A stretch of DNA of 64,000 nt. Origin: Nostoc sp. S4. Lineage in GTDB: Bacteria > Cyanobacteriota > Cyanobacteriia > Cyanobacteriales > Nostocaceae. Below the pieces are notes generated by a model. The model made no database searches, had not been told where the DNA came from, and was given only the letters and a program-made list of their open reading frames with translations. Positions 1 to 7,973 of the stretch are shown in pieces (the stretch's first letter is position 1; every line of letters begins with the position of its first letter). The stretch lies in assembly GCA_029379225.1 (NCBI GenBank), contig JAQYWR010000035.1, positions 1-64,000 on the forward strand, written 5' to 3'. Made by a program: the position numbers and the translations under genes.

Positions 1-67
1 GATATTCTCCCTCAACTGTTCCCTTTGTCAATACTCTGCTACCTGAATCCTTACGAAAATACTTCAT
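1..67 (-). CDS. N-terminal fragment of an unrecognised CDS running off the left edge
   Basis: On the minus strand an ATG at 65-67 opens a frame that stays open to the window edge (22 codons, beginning MKYFRKDSGSRVLTKG). No Shine-Dalgarno sequence is obvious upstream. The fragment is too short to assign to a family. It could equally be a chance open stretch. Confidence 0.3.
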   Translation of the reverse strand, partial: MKYFRKDSGSRVLTKGTVEGEY

Positions 68-319
68 CTTAACTTTATATATTTACTGAGAAAATATCTC
101 TATTTTATATTTATTTTTAAACCTCAGTTTTTACTAGGAATTTAATAAGTTTTATCTAGTATAGAAAAAACAATATTTGACATTTATGCTCCACTCATAA
201 AACGCAAATCTAGTTGTAAAAATTAAGTATTTATACAATTATGATTGAAATCCTATTTTGAATAGATTGTACTTAGTAACTAAAGTTAGAATCGTTTATC
301 TTGAATTATTTAGAGTTCA
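68..319. other. AT-rich intergenic region
   Basis: AT-rich spacer between a minus-strand fragment and a plus-strand gene, so it may hold divergent promoters. No clear operator or repeat was recognised. Confidence 0.4.
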
Positions 320-1174
320 ATGCTTAACAATACATATAGAAAAGAAGCTCAAGAGAGACTCCACCGTGCAATAGAGAAATATGAAAAAGCCTGTCAGCGT
401 TTACAAAATGCAGCTGACACTCTTTATCAAACGCGAGTCAAGCGTGGAGTAGAGATTATTAAACTGTGTGAGAGTTACATTAACACATTGAAAAATTCAC
501 CAAAAGAATTTAGCAAAGTCGTTACTGAACTGAAATTTCAGCTTCAAGAAATTACAGGCAAAGATTGGGAGCTAATTTATGCAGAACCCAACGCAAATGC
601 AGCCGGGTCTACTGCTGGAGCCGGAGTAATGGCTGGAGCGGGAGTTGCTTGTTTTGGCCCTGCTGCTGCAATGGCGTTTGCAACTACTTTTGGAACAGCA
701 TCAACAGGAGCTGCAATCTCTTCTCTTTCTGGTGCAGCAGCTACTAACGCTGCTTTAGCCTGGTTAGGAGGTGGTGCTGCTGCTGCGGGAGGTGGAGGTA
801 TGGCTGCGGGTAATGTATTACTAGCAATGGCTGGCCCTATTGGTTGGACTATTGGTGGTGCAACTTTGATTGGTAGTGGAATGTGGTTAAGTAACGAAAA
901 TAAAAAAATTGGTGAAGAAGCCAATAAGCGTGCTTTTGAAATTGAAGGTTGGATACCTAAAGTTGATGTCACGAGGACAGAAGTTTATCTTCTTGAGGAA
1001 CAAACTGTCAAACTAGCTGACCTGATTTCAAACGAAATAGAATACTTCCAAAAAAATGCGCCTAAAGATTACCAGAAATTTGACCAACCTTTAAAAGCAA
1101 GAGTGGCGACTTTAATTAATTCTATACAAGCACTGAATGAGTCACTCAAAAAAACAGTAGACCTCAAAATTTAG
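320..1174 (+). CDS. Hypothetical protein: helix / Gly-Ala-rich hydrophobic / helix (pore-like)
   Basis: 284 aa, no family recognised. Residues 1-90 are charged and predicted helical (possible coiled coil). Residues 91-190 are extremely rich in Ala and Gly with many GxxxG and AxxxG spacings (for example GAGVMAGAGVACFG) and would make glycine-zipper membrane helices. Residues 195-284 return to charged helix. This long helix / hydrophobic tongue / long helix order recalls alpha-pore-forming proteins, but that is an analogy from composition only. The next gene on the same strand also carries Gly/Ala-rich hydrophobic segments, suggesting a two-gene module. The ATG has only a weak upstream GAG. The opposite strand is also partly open, a side effect of the GC-rich Ala/Gly codons. 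Confidence 0.7.
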   Translation: MLNNTYRKEAQERLHRAIEKYEKACQRLQNAADTLYQTRVKRGVEIIKLCESYINTLKNSPKEFSKVVTELKFQLQEITGKDWELIYAEPNANAAGSTAGAGVMAGAGVACFGPAAAMAFATTFGTASTGAAISSLSGAAATNAALAWLGGGAAAAGGGGMAAGNVLLAMAGPIGWTIGGATLIGSGMWLSNENKKIGEEANKRAFEIEGWIPKVDVTRTEVYLLEEQTVKLADLISNEIEYFQKNAPKDYQKFDQPLKARVATLINSIQALNESLKKTVDLKI

Positions 1175-1195
1175 ACATATATTTGAAATTCCACG

Positions 1196-1291
1196 CGAGT
1201 TCGATGAATTAATTTTGCTGACAAGATAAACCAATATCCAGCCAGCAAAGCGTTTCAGAAATATAAATATTTCTGAAATTTATCGAACTCG
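1196..1291. repeat. Nested inverted repeat between the two genes of the 5' module
   Basis: An inner perfect hairpin has 12-bp arms (TTTCAGAAATAT at 1253-1264 and its complement at 1267-1278) with a 2-nt centre. An outer pair of 15-bp arms (CGAGTTCGATGAATT at 1196-1210 against 1277-1291) has one mismatch. It lies in the 175-bp gap between two co-oriented genes. It has no U-tract, so it looks more like a palindromic element or processing/attenuation structure than an intrinsic terminator. Confidence 0.75.
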
Positions 1292-1349
1292 TATCAATTT
1301 CAAGGACATTATTATTCTTTAGTAAAATAAAAAACGCGAATTTTTGTGT

Positions 1350-2795
1350 ATGGATAATTTAGAAAATCGGCATCAGACAACTCAATTTGTTGCAGCAATG
1401 ATAGCATCAGACAATTTGTATCATGCAGAACAGCTAGCAGCAGAACTTAATAAACAAGACCGTGCCTTTTTTGCAGCAGTTCAAGAGGTTGATAAAGTTC
1501 GTAATTTCTTAGACAGCCCTGAAAAAATATTAGGTAATGCAAGCACGAAGCATGGTGAAATTGCCGAGCAAGTAGAAGTTGGTATACGTAATGCTAAATC
1601 TCTATTGAACTCCACTACACCTCGCGCCACATTTGAGGGAGTTGGTAGAACAGCACCGGAAGATTATTTAATTGATGGGGTTCAAGTACAGTCTAAATTT
1701 ATCAACGGTAATGGCAATACCCTTGACCACATTCTCGACCACATGAATAAATACAAAAACTTTGGAAGAGACGGATCGTATTATCATATCCCTAAAGACC
1801 AGTATGAAATTATTCAAAAAATTTTGCAGGGTGAGCATGTAGAGGGGATAGCAAGCCGCACTGTTCAAAAAATACAACAAACAGCTCAACAGATAGAGCA
1901 ACTATCCGGCCGTCCTTTTAGTCACACCGTTAGACCTGCCGAATCTAACTATGCAGATGTACAAATAGGAAAAGTTGACGACACTCTTGACCGTCATGAG
2001 CAACAATTGAAGAGAGATAATGAAGAAATTAAAGACAGAATACGCGCCGATGCTCAACCTAACTTTGCTGATTTTGGTCGTGTTGCTGTTAGAGGTGCAG
2101 TTATTGGAGGTAGCATTCGGTTTGCTACAAAGCTTTACCTTAAGTATAAGGAAGGCAAAAACGTCTTTAAGGGTGAGTTAACACTTGAAGATTGGAAAGA
2201 AATTGGCTTAGATACGGCTACTGGTGCTGCGCTTAGTAGTATATCGGCAACGGCAATTTATGGGTTAACCAATTTTGCTCAAATGTCTGCTCCTTTAGCA
2301 GGTGCATTTGTCAGTGCAGGCATGGAAATTGCTAGTTTGATTGGTAGTTTAAATCGAAGAGAGATTACTGAAGAACAATTTGTTGAGTTAAGTATATTCG
2401 CTTGCGCTGATTCAGCAATGGTTGCTACTGGAGCAGCCATTGGCCAAGCCTTAATTCCAATACCTCTTGTTGGGGCAGTGATTGGTTCAATTGGCGGTCG
2501 GATGGTTTCTGACCTATGTAAAGAGTTATTAGGAATAGACGCGCAACTTGCCAAACGAGTAGAGCAACATTACCAAAACTTCCTTTCTCAAATAAATCGG
2601 GCTTACAAAGCCACTGTGGCTAATCTTGTTGCTACGTATGAAAACTTGGGCAACTTGGCCTCTACTGCTTTTGATTTTAATTTAAATTTGGAATTGAGAT
2701 TAGAAGCAAGCATTAAATTAGCTCAAGCATACGGCGTTGCTGATGCCGATATTATTCACAATATAGATGAGCTTGATGCCTTTATGTTGAGCTAA
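1350..2795 (+). CDS. Predicted PD-(D/E)XK-like nuclease with C-terminal membrane-like segments
   Basis: 481 aa from the ATG at 1350; a TTG two codons upstream is also in frame but less likely. Residues 60-160 carry a pattern compatible with the restriction-endonuclease-like fold: a helix beginning KHGEIAE (Glu70), then Asp109 in DYLIDG followed by a strand with Gln114-Ser-Lys116, that is D...QxK as in Mrr-type variants. A His-rich stretch (LDHILDHMNKY) follows. Residues 240-400 contain several Gly/Ala-rich hydrophobic segments (AVRGAVIGG, GAALSSISATAIYG, PIPLVGAVIGSIGG) resembling membrane-inserting helices. The C-terminus is helical. No family name is recognised; the nuclease call is inferred from motif order. 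Its neighbour upstream has similar hydrophobic chemistry. It could be a toxin, a defence effector or a mobile-element protein. Confidence 0.65.
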   Translation: MDNLENRHQTTQFVAAMIASDNLYHAEQLAAELNKQDRAFFAAVQEVDKVRNFLDSPEKILGNASTKHGEIAEQVEVGIRNAKSLLNSTTPRATFEGVGRTAPEDYLIDGVQVQSKFINGNGNTLDHILDHMNKYKNFGRDGSYYHIPKDQYEIIQKILQGEHVEGIASRTVQKIQQTAQQIEQLSGRPFSHTVRPAESNYADVQIGKVDDTLDRHEQQLKRDNEEIKDRIRADAQPNFADFGRVAVRGAVIGGSIRFATKLYLKYKEGKNVFKGELTLEDWKEIGLDTATGAALSSISATAIYGLTNFAQMSAPLAGAFVSAGMEIASLIGSLNRREITEEQFVELSIFACADSAMVATGAAIGQALIPIPLVGAVIGSIGGRMVSDLCKELLGIDAQLAKRVEQHYQNFLSQINRAYKATVANLVATYENLGNLASTAFDFNLNLELRLEASIKLAQAYGVADADIIHNIDELDAFMLS

Positions 2796-2803
2796 TTTTG
2801 TTA

Positions 2804-3007
2804 TTACTCTTTTAACTCTGGGGCAAGTGTCTCTATTTCGCACAACATACCTTGTTTAGAGTGCCAACACTCGAAAATCACCCGATTTACTGGTAGATTA
2901 CAGTCAAGTATCTTGACGTGTTGAAAATTCGTTGTCTCGGTTCCTGGTTTCCTTTGCTTTAGTGGTTTCTTATAGATAATTGTAAAAATTGATGGAATGA
3001 TAAGCAA
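2804..3007 (-). CDS. Possible small hypothetical protein
   Basis: 67-aa frame opposite in direction to the preceding gene. No recognisable domain. It has two Cys residues and a hydrophobic N-terminus (MLIIPSIFTIIYKK). No good ribosome binding site is seen. It may be a remnant or a chance frame. The remaining sequence to 3304 is AT-rich and shows nothing else. Confidence 0.2.
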   Translation of the reverse strand: MLIIPSIFTIIYKKPLKQRKPGTETTNFQHVKILDCNLPVNRVIFECWHSKQGMLCEIETLAPELKE

Positions 3008-3304
3008 AGTAAATCAACTATCTTCTCAAAATGTGAATGAACTTATATTCAACTGAATGATTATTTATTAATAGTGAAATAATTCAATTATGAGGTACAT
3101 AAAAGTATATTTATCTAGAGAATAAATCTACTTTTCATGTAAAATATGAAACTCCATTTTTGATGTACTCTTTGAGAAACGGCAACGTTTAATGTTGGGT
3201 TACCCTGTGGGAAACAAGCTACATTTTTCAACATCACATGATTCCCCACTGCCTACTCCGTATTTTCAAGGCAGGTCTAATTTGGAAGAGTTAATTAAAG
3301 GATT

Positions 3305-3913
3305 TTATTCTGGCGAAATTTCCCGATAAGCTTGGCGACACTGCTCATAGTTGTCTGGTGAAATCTCGCCATTACCAAAACATAATTGCTCGTGAGTGGT
3401 AATTAAAGTTTCATAAGGCTGTATAGGACGATAAGACGATCGCAACAATTGCAAATATTCTCCGTCTGTACGGCTGAATTTATGAGGTGCAATGGCTTGC
3501 CGATCCAAGTGCTGTAACATTGCTAAATAAATACAACGACAAGCTTCACGGTAGTTACCCTGACGGTAAAATTGTTGCGATCGCTCTAACAAAACGGGAA
3601 TAGATGACTCACTAGAGGCGGTTTTTACGCCCAGATTAGCAAAATTGCCTCCTCTACTCAGCCAAGAGTATATATAAGGACTGAATTCTCGCCATAACCG
3701 CCAAACCACCCAAGCGACAAATAAGCCCAATACTAGCCAAAATAGGAATTTCAGTAGCTCACTTACCCAAGGACTAATTGACCATTCACCAGGCAATTGT
3801 GGCAGAGCTTGTCCCAAGCGGTAAAACTGGTATTCCCACCATTCTCCTACTTGTTGTTGAAATTGAGAAAGCTGCCAATTCCAGCTAGTTTTTTCAAAGG
3901 TATCTGTGGACAT
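3305..3913 (-). CDS. DUF4129 domain-containing membrane protein
   Basis: 202 aa from the ATG at 3913. An in-frame upstream extension is excluded because it is translated purine-repeat DNA (Pro/Ser/His only). Residues ~1-50 are Trp-rich (WNWQLSQFQQQVGEWWEYQF), followed by one membrane helix (LLKFLFWLVLGLFVAWVVW). The C-terminal half matches DUF4129: an ERSQQFYRQGNYREACR-type helix, then a segment with FSRTDGEYLQLL and a final helix around the tail EQCRQAYREI. DUF4129 proteins are often found beside transglutaminase-like and MoxR/DUF58 genes, but here the gene stands alone. The function is unknown; the soluble domain is predicted to follow a single membrane anchor. Confidence 0.85.
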   Translation of the reverse strand: MSTDTFEKTSWNWQLSQFQQQVGEWWEYQFYRLGQALPQLPGEWSISPWVSELLKFLFWLVLGLFVAWVVWRLWREFSPYIYSWLSRGGNFANLGVKTASSESSIPVLLERSQQFYRQGNYREACRCIYLAMLQHLDRQAIAPHKFSRTDGEYLQLLRSSYRPIQPYETLITTHEQLCFGNGEISPDNYEQCRQAYREISPE

Positions 3914-4050
3914 AGGGAGGGGCAGGGGGGCAGGGAGCAGAGGGGCAGGGGGGAGAGAAGAGATGGGGGAGTGTGGGGAGTGTGGGGAAAGAGGGGGGCA
4001 AGATTTCTTCCCCATCCTCCCACACCTCCCACACTCCCTGTTTGTCCTAT
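3914..4050. repeat. Purine-rich low-complexity dispersed repeat
   Basis: A G-rich run built from GGGGCAGG, GGGGAGTGTG and GAGATGGGG-type words lies directly 5' of the DUF4129 gene, followed by the pyrimidine complement type (CCTCCCACACCTCCC). Related words recur at 35197-35252, 38185-38245 (inside a CDS) and in the CTCCTGCC blocks near 41400, 45890 and 52140. This is typical of the short repeats of heterocystous cyanobacteria. It opens spurious Pro/Gly-rich frames on both strands. Confidence 0.8.
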
Positions 4051-4053
4051 TCC

Positions 4054-4542
4054 TTATTCTTCAATCACAGTTGACTCTTTTTTTATCATTATCCAGCCGA
4101 TAACAGCAAGTAGCGCGCCGAATGCCAGAAATCCAATATCCCAAGCTAATTGATTTGGGCCTGGTTTAACATGATGGATACCGAGAATTTGGTGGTCAAT
4201 TACTCCTTCAACTAAGTCGAATAACCCAGCACCAATCAGTATTGAACCAATAAAGGTCTGTGATGACCAAGGAACATCATCGCGCCCTCCGGCACGCCAC
4301 AGCAAGATTATTCCGACTACGGTTACTACCCAATCAAAGGCATGAAATAAGCCGTCCCACACCATGTTCAAATCTTCATTGGCAACGTTTATCAGAGGTC
4401 GAATATTGCTCAACATATGATGCCACTGGAGCAACTGATGCAGTAAAATTCCATCAACGAACCCTCCAAGACCTAAACCAAGAACAACTCCGGCAATAAT
4501 TAGGGGTGTCCGTCGGTTGAAGGTTGTATTCTTCGCCTGCAT
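4054..4542 (-). CDS. DUF2243 domain-containing membrane protein
   Basis: 162 aa from the ATG at 4542, chosen because GAGG lies 6 nt upstream; longer in-frame starts at 4554 and 4620 have no such site. Four hydrophobic helices are visible. Family hallmarks are the GLGGFVDGILLHQLLQWHH segment and the later GLFDLVEGVIDHQILGIHHV segment, that is two D-x-x-x-x-HQ/HH helices related by internal duplication. The conserved His residues could bind a metal or haem, but this family has no established function. The 3' end faces the purine-rich repeat. Confidence 0.88.
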   Translation of the reverse strand: MQAKNTTFNRRTPLIIAGVVLGLGLGGFVDGILLHQLLQWHHMLSNIRPLINVANEDLNMVWDGLFHAFDWVVTVVGIILLWRAGGRDDVPWSSQTFIGSILIGAGLFDLVEGVIDHQILGIHHVKPGPNQLAWDIGFLAFGALLAVIGWIMIKKESTVIEE

Positions 4543-4807
4543 TTTCAACCTCATAAATCGCTTTTCTACCAAAATAGAATTTTTTTGGGAATAATATCTT
4601 CTATCTTGAGACAAGTGCAAGTGCTAGAATCTAAATCTCATATAAACAACAGATATCGCCTCATTTCTATTAAATTTAATTTGCACACCTGCGTTTACTG
4701 AGTAGAAATTTTTTGGGATGGGTACTGCGATCGCTGTGAATGCAAAAAATTGATACATTCTGTCTTGCAACCCCTACAGTAATCAAAAGTTTTCTCGATC
4801 GCTAAAC

Positions 4808-5026
4808 TTAAATTTTAGATACAGGCTTTAGAAATAGCCATGCCATAAAGAATGTAGCTGCTGTGAATAGTTGCATCAAATCTAAAGCTGACAGATAGCC
4901 ATCTGCAAATGAAGCAATACTGCGATCCGTAATCCCAAATACCCAAGATGATAAGCCAAACAGCCAAATCCCATTCTTGAGATTTCCCACAAATTCCTTA
5001 AACTCTGATGGTTTTTGGTCGTTCAC
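4808..5026 (-). CDS. Small hypothetical membrane protein
   Basis: 72 aa with a short charged N-terminus (MNDQKPSEFKEF) and two hydrophobic stretches (NGIWLFGLSSWVFGI; LMQLFTAATFFMAWLFL). The coding-like composition and two-helix topology support a real gene, but no family is recognised. It stands alone between two minus-strand genes. Upstream lies a dispersed palindromic element at 5064-5157. Confidence 0.5.
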   Translation of the reverse strand: MNDQKPSEFKEFVGNLKNGIWLFGLSSWVFGITDRSIASFADGYLSALDLMQLFTAATFFMAWLFLKPVSKI

Positions 5027-5063
5027 AATCTTCTGCTCCGTTGGTGAAGAATCTAGTGGTTAT

Positions 5064-5157
5064 ACAGTTATCAGTTTTGTCCATTTGGGTCAAAATCCCC
5101 CAAATAAGTGGTAGGCATTGGTGCGCTGTAGCACCAGACTATAGACTTGATAACTGT
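5064..5157. repeat. Dispersed palindromic (MITE-like) element, family A copy 1
   Basis: 94 bp bounded by ACAGTTATCAG and the near-complement TTGATAACTGT. The interior matches the element at 22574-22674 (shared GTTATCAGT..TTG, GGTGG/GTGGTA, AGACT/AGACATA blocks). It carries no coding sequence. The rest of 5027-5539 shows nothing recognisable. Confidence 0.7.
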
Positions 5158-5539
5158 TCGCTGTGCGCTGACTTAATCAGGAATACCTGCTATTGGGAAG
5201 TTTTTTTAACTCCTAAGGCAGAATTTACACTCAGCTATTAATAATATTAATAAATATTTCACCTACTTGACTTCCCTGCCCAAAGGTACATCTAATAATC
5301 TTGACATTCCTTTTTTGGTTTTGTCACCTCCCATAGACGGCAATAGGCTGAGTTTCTAGCTTTGTAGTACCAAAGTTAAGTATTGAGATTACATAATCTT
5401 CAAACAACTATATAAAGATTTATTCATATGTTATAGAAAATCATACTAAAGATAGATGCATTTTTTAATTTTAAATTAAACTTTGTGAATATATTGTAGG
5501 GTAGCACCGATGTGTAGCCCTACAACGATGCGCTATAAG

Positions 5540-6721
5540 CTAGATTTCTGGATCAGCCAAGCGGGTGGTGGGACGACTTTGATACAAGTCCTGAACAACT
5601 TGGAGAGCAGAAACTACGGCTACAAGACCGATGACGGTAACAGGTAACAAACCTTTGCCAAAAATGGCGATCGCCAGCAGCACAACTGCACCCCCAAATC
5701 GATATTGGGAACGGATTTGGCAATAACGAATCATCCCAAATCGATGGAGAATACTAACAGCTAGCGAGCATAATGCTATTGAACCGCAGATCAGCCATCG
5801 GTGGGAATCCGATAAGGCTAGAGTTGGTTTGCTCAACAAGATTTGTTCTACTCCCACTCCAGCCGCAGCAAAGCCAATCACTAGAGGTAAATGAGTGTAA
5901 AGCCAGAGATAAACAATACCAGTTTTTCCATACGTCCGCGCTATCTCAATCGGTTTCCCACCCAGATTATCGAAATACACCCACCACCAGCTAAAAGCAA
6001 TAATTAAACCAAACACGGCGGAAATTACAGTTAAAGTATCCCATTTCTGCTCAGAAACACCATTGACTACCGCGATAATTGCTTCACCCAAGACAATAAT
6101 AGTAAACAGTCCGAAACGTTCTGGTAAATGCGAAGCGTGAGGGAGTAGTCCGACTTGAAACTTGCGTGCTGTTAAGGGTGTAGTAAAGTCAATAACGATT
6201 GCTAATGTCCAGAGGGCGAATCGCCAAGGGACGGGTATAAATGCGGAAATGAACCAAAGCAAAGCGGCGATTGCAAAACCAATTGCGTGGCGAGTCGTCA
6301 AAGCACGTGCTAGGGGGATGTGTATTCCAGCACGGACGTACTCGATTACCAATACAACCCGACCAAGAGCATAGGAAAGGGCAAAACCAGGAGAACTTTC
6401 GCTTAAACCGTGGTGTATATTCACAGCCATTGCTGCTGCTGTCAGCATTTGTACGCCAATTAACAGTCGATGTCCGACATCATCGCTATCAAAACGGTTC
6501 GCGTAAAATGTAGTGCCAATCCACGACCACCAAACTGGTATAAATAAAACTACAAAGCCAAATAATCCTGAAAGTGAGATATCCTCATTGAGATTGTGAG
6601 CGAGTTGAGAAACTGCAACTACAAAAACCAAATCATAAAAAAGTTCTAGCCAAGTAGCGCGTCGTTCTTCTTCAGTACCTTCACCAGTGCGTAACCTTGG
6701 TGGTTGAATAAAATTTGCCAT
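5540..6721 (-). CDS. Low temperature requirement protein A (LtrA) family membrane protein
   Basis: 393 aa, full length for the family. The N-terminus shows the LtrA signature: RRATWLELFYDLVFVVAVSQL, with the conserved Glu/Asp in the first membrane helix (LELFYDLVF). About ten hydrophobic helices follow, including VVLFIPVWWSWIGTTFYANRF and the conserved ERFGLFTIIVLGEAI segment. LtrA was named from a Listeria mutant unable to grow in the cold; the transported substrate or activity is unknown. The gene appears monocistronic. The ATG at 6721 is the natural start, and the 170-bp spacer to the divergent cupin gene probably holds both promoters. Confidence 0.93.
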   Translation of the reverse strand: MANFIQPPRLRTGEGTEEERRATWLELFYDLVFVVAVSQLAHNLNEDISLSGLFGFVVLFIPVWWSWIGTTFYANRFDSDDVGHRLLIGVQMLTAAAMAVNIHHGLSESSPGFALSYALGRVVLVIEYVRAGIHIPLARALTTRHAIGFAIAALLWFISAFIPVPWRFALWTLAIVIDFTTPLTARKFQVGLLPHASHLPERFGLFTIIVLGEAIIAVVNGVSEQKWDTLTVISAVFGLIIAFSWWWVYFDNLGGKPIEIARTYGKTGIVYLWLYTHLPLVIGFAAAGVGVEQILLSKPTLALSDSHRWLICGSIALCSLAVSILHRFGMIRYCQIRSQYRFGGAVVLLAIAIFGKGLLPVTVIGLVAVVSALQVVQDLYQSRPTTRLADPEI

Positions 6722-6891
6722 AGTGCTGCTAATTGCGAATCGCTAATTGTTTTTTAGCATTAGCTGTAGGCAATTAGCGAATGGATAAATGATTTTGCAT
6801 AAATTGCTAAAAATTTGCTGAGAGATTAAAGTACCGATTCTAAAAAACTATTACTAGATTTAATCACAACAAATAAAGGAGAGTAATTATT

Positions 6892-7383
6892 ATGACAGTG
6901 AATATTAAAGCTTCATTAGTTCAGCCAGGTAAAGGTTCCGCATATTTAGTGCTGGGCGATTTATACACTATTCTTGCTGAGGGAAAAGATACAAACGGTG
7001 AGTATGGGTTAGTAGAGGCTCTAATGCAACCACAAAGCGCTGCACCACTCCATAATCATGACGATGCAGACGAAGCACATTATATTCTTGAGGGAGAGAT
7101 TGAGTACCAGCTTGACGAGCAGACTATCGTTGCAACTCCGGGAACCTTCCTAAATTTTCCTAAAGGTCAGTATCACAGTTATAAAAATATTGGGGCAAAG
7201 CCTGCCAAACTACTGATGTGGGTGACACCAGCAGGAGGGGAGCTGTTTTTTGCAGAGGCAGGGCATCGTATTAACTTACCATTGAATGAGGAAGAACGCA
7301 GTCTTTTGGGCGTTGTGAATCCTGCCGACTTTGAAAAAGTCCTTGTCATTGCCTCGAAGTATATTAAATTCCCGACAAGTTGA
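6892..7383 (+). CDS. Cupin domain-containing protein
   Basis: 163 aa preceded by a strong Shine-Dalgarno site (AAAGGAGAG, about 8 nt before the ATG). A single cupin barrel is visible. Motif 1 is near residues 56-75, with PLHNHDDADEAHYILEGEIE supplying two His and one Glu as metal ligands. Motif 2 is near 93-110 (PGTFLNFPKGQYHSYKN) with the second His. It resembles the quercetin-dioxygenase-like small cupins, but the substrate cannot be told. It is divergent from the LtrA-family gene and followed by a tandem repeat array. Confidence 0.9.
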   Translation: MTVNIKASLVQPGKGSAYLVLGDLYTILAEGKDTNGEYGLVEALMQPQSAAPLHNHDDADEAHYILEGEIEYQLDEQTIVATPGTFLNFPKGQYHSYKNIGAKPAKLLMWVTPAGGELFFAEAGHRINLPLNEEERSLLGVVNPADFEKVLVIASKYIKFPTS

Positions 7384-7439
7384 GGAAGAGAGAAATCAAG
7401 TTCTTAAGTTGGTTTGCGTGTACGCAACGTCTTTAACAT

Positions 7440-7685
7440 CAGATACTCATTAATGGAGTTCAAAGGGGGATTAATCCAGTTCAAATACTCATTAATGGAG
7501 TTCAAATACTCTTTAATGGAGCTAAAAAACTCATTAATGGAGTTCAGATACTCATTAATGAAGCTAAAAGACTCATTAATGGAGTTCAGATACTCTTTAA
7601 TGGAGCTAAAAGACTCATTAATGGAGTTCAAAGACTCTTTAATGAAGCTAAAAGACTCATTAATGAAGTTCAAAGACTCATTTTA
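7440..7685. repeat. 21-bp tandem repeat array, open on both strands, encoding heptads
   Basis: About 12 imperfect copies of a 21-bp unit built on ACTCATTAATGGAGTTCAAA. Because 21 bp is seven codons, the plus strand reads as heptads of the type DSLMEFK/YSLMELK (a 90-codon frame from a TTG at 7414). The minus strand reads NSINESFS/SIKEYLN (89 codons from an ATG at 7673). Both peptides are amphipathic with hydrophobic residues at fixed heptad positions, as in coiled coils. Neither has a clear ribosome binding site. Variation between units is mostly A/G and T/A substitution that keeps both frames open. It could be a minisatellite or a small repeat protein. Confidence 0.75.
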
Positions 7686-7756
7686 ATTAAATCAAGAATT
7701 TCCCCTCAGCCTAAAAATCTCTTTCTTAATTAGGAACTTATAAGCTAACTACGCAA

Positions 7757-7958
7757 AATTAATTAGAGTCATTGCCAGCGTGCAGGGAAGCAAGCTACGT
7801 GCAGCGTCTTGTAGAGAAGCGAAGCAATCACAAGGGCTGCGATTGCTACCCTTCTCTACGAGACGCTGCACGAACGGGAAGGCTACTCTTCGAGAACACC
7901 TTCGGCGAACGCCTGCATTTCGCTTCGCTGCATTCGCAATGACATTGTCTAATTAATT
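7757..7958. repeat. 202-bp nested palindromic MITE-like element
   Basis: Terminal arms AATTAATTAGA (7757-7767) and TCTAATTAATT (7948-7958) are perfect complements. The next pair is GTCATTG/CAATGAC (7769-7775 with 7937-7943). An inner 21-bp pair, 7799-7819 with 7851-7871, has one mismatch, and an innermost pair AGCAATC/GATTGCT lies at 7823-7829 and 7841-7847. It contains the AGACGCTGCRCGAACG word seen again at 11769-11785. It has no coding capacity. It ends 16 bp from the stop of the HEAT-NACHT gene. Confidence 0.8.
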
Positions 7959-7973
7959 ATGTTTACCTATTTA

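Noticed and set aside
565..972. Ala/Pro-rich frames overlapping the Gly-Ala gene
   Set aside because: They mirror the GC-rich Ala/Gly codons of the real gene and have no independent support.
3797..4153. Gly/Arg- or Pro-rich frames across the purine-rich repeat
   Set aside because: Their composition comes only from the low-complexity DNA; they overlap real genes.
7440..7685. Possible CRISPR-like array
   Set aside because: The units follow each other directly with no spacers, and the 21-bp period equals seven codons.
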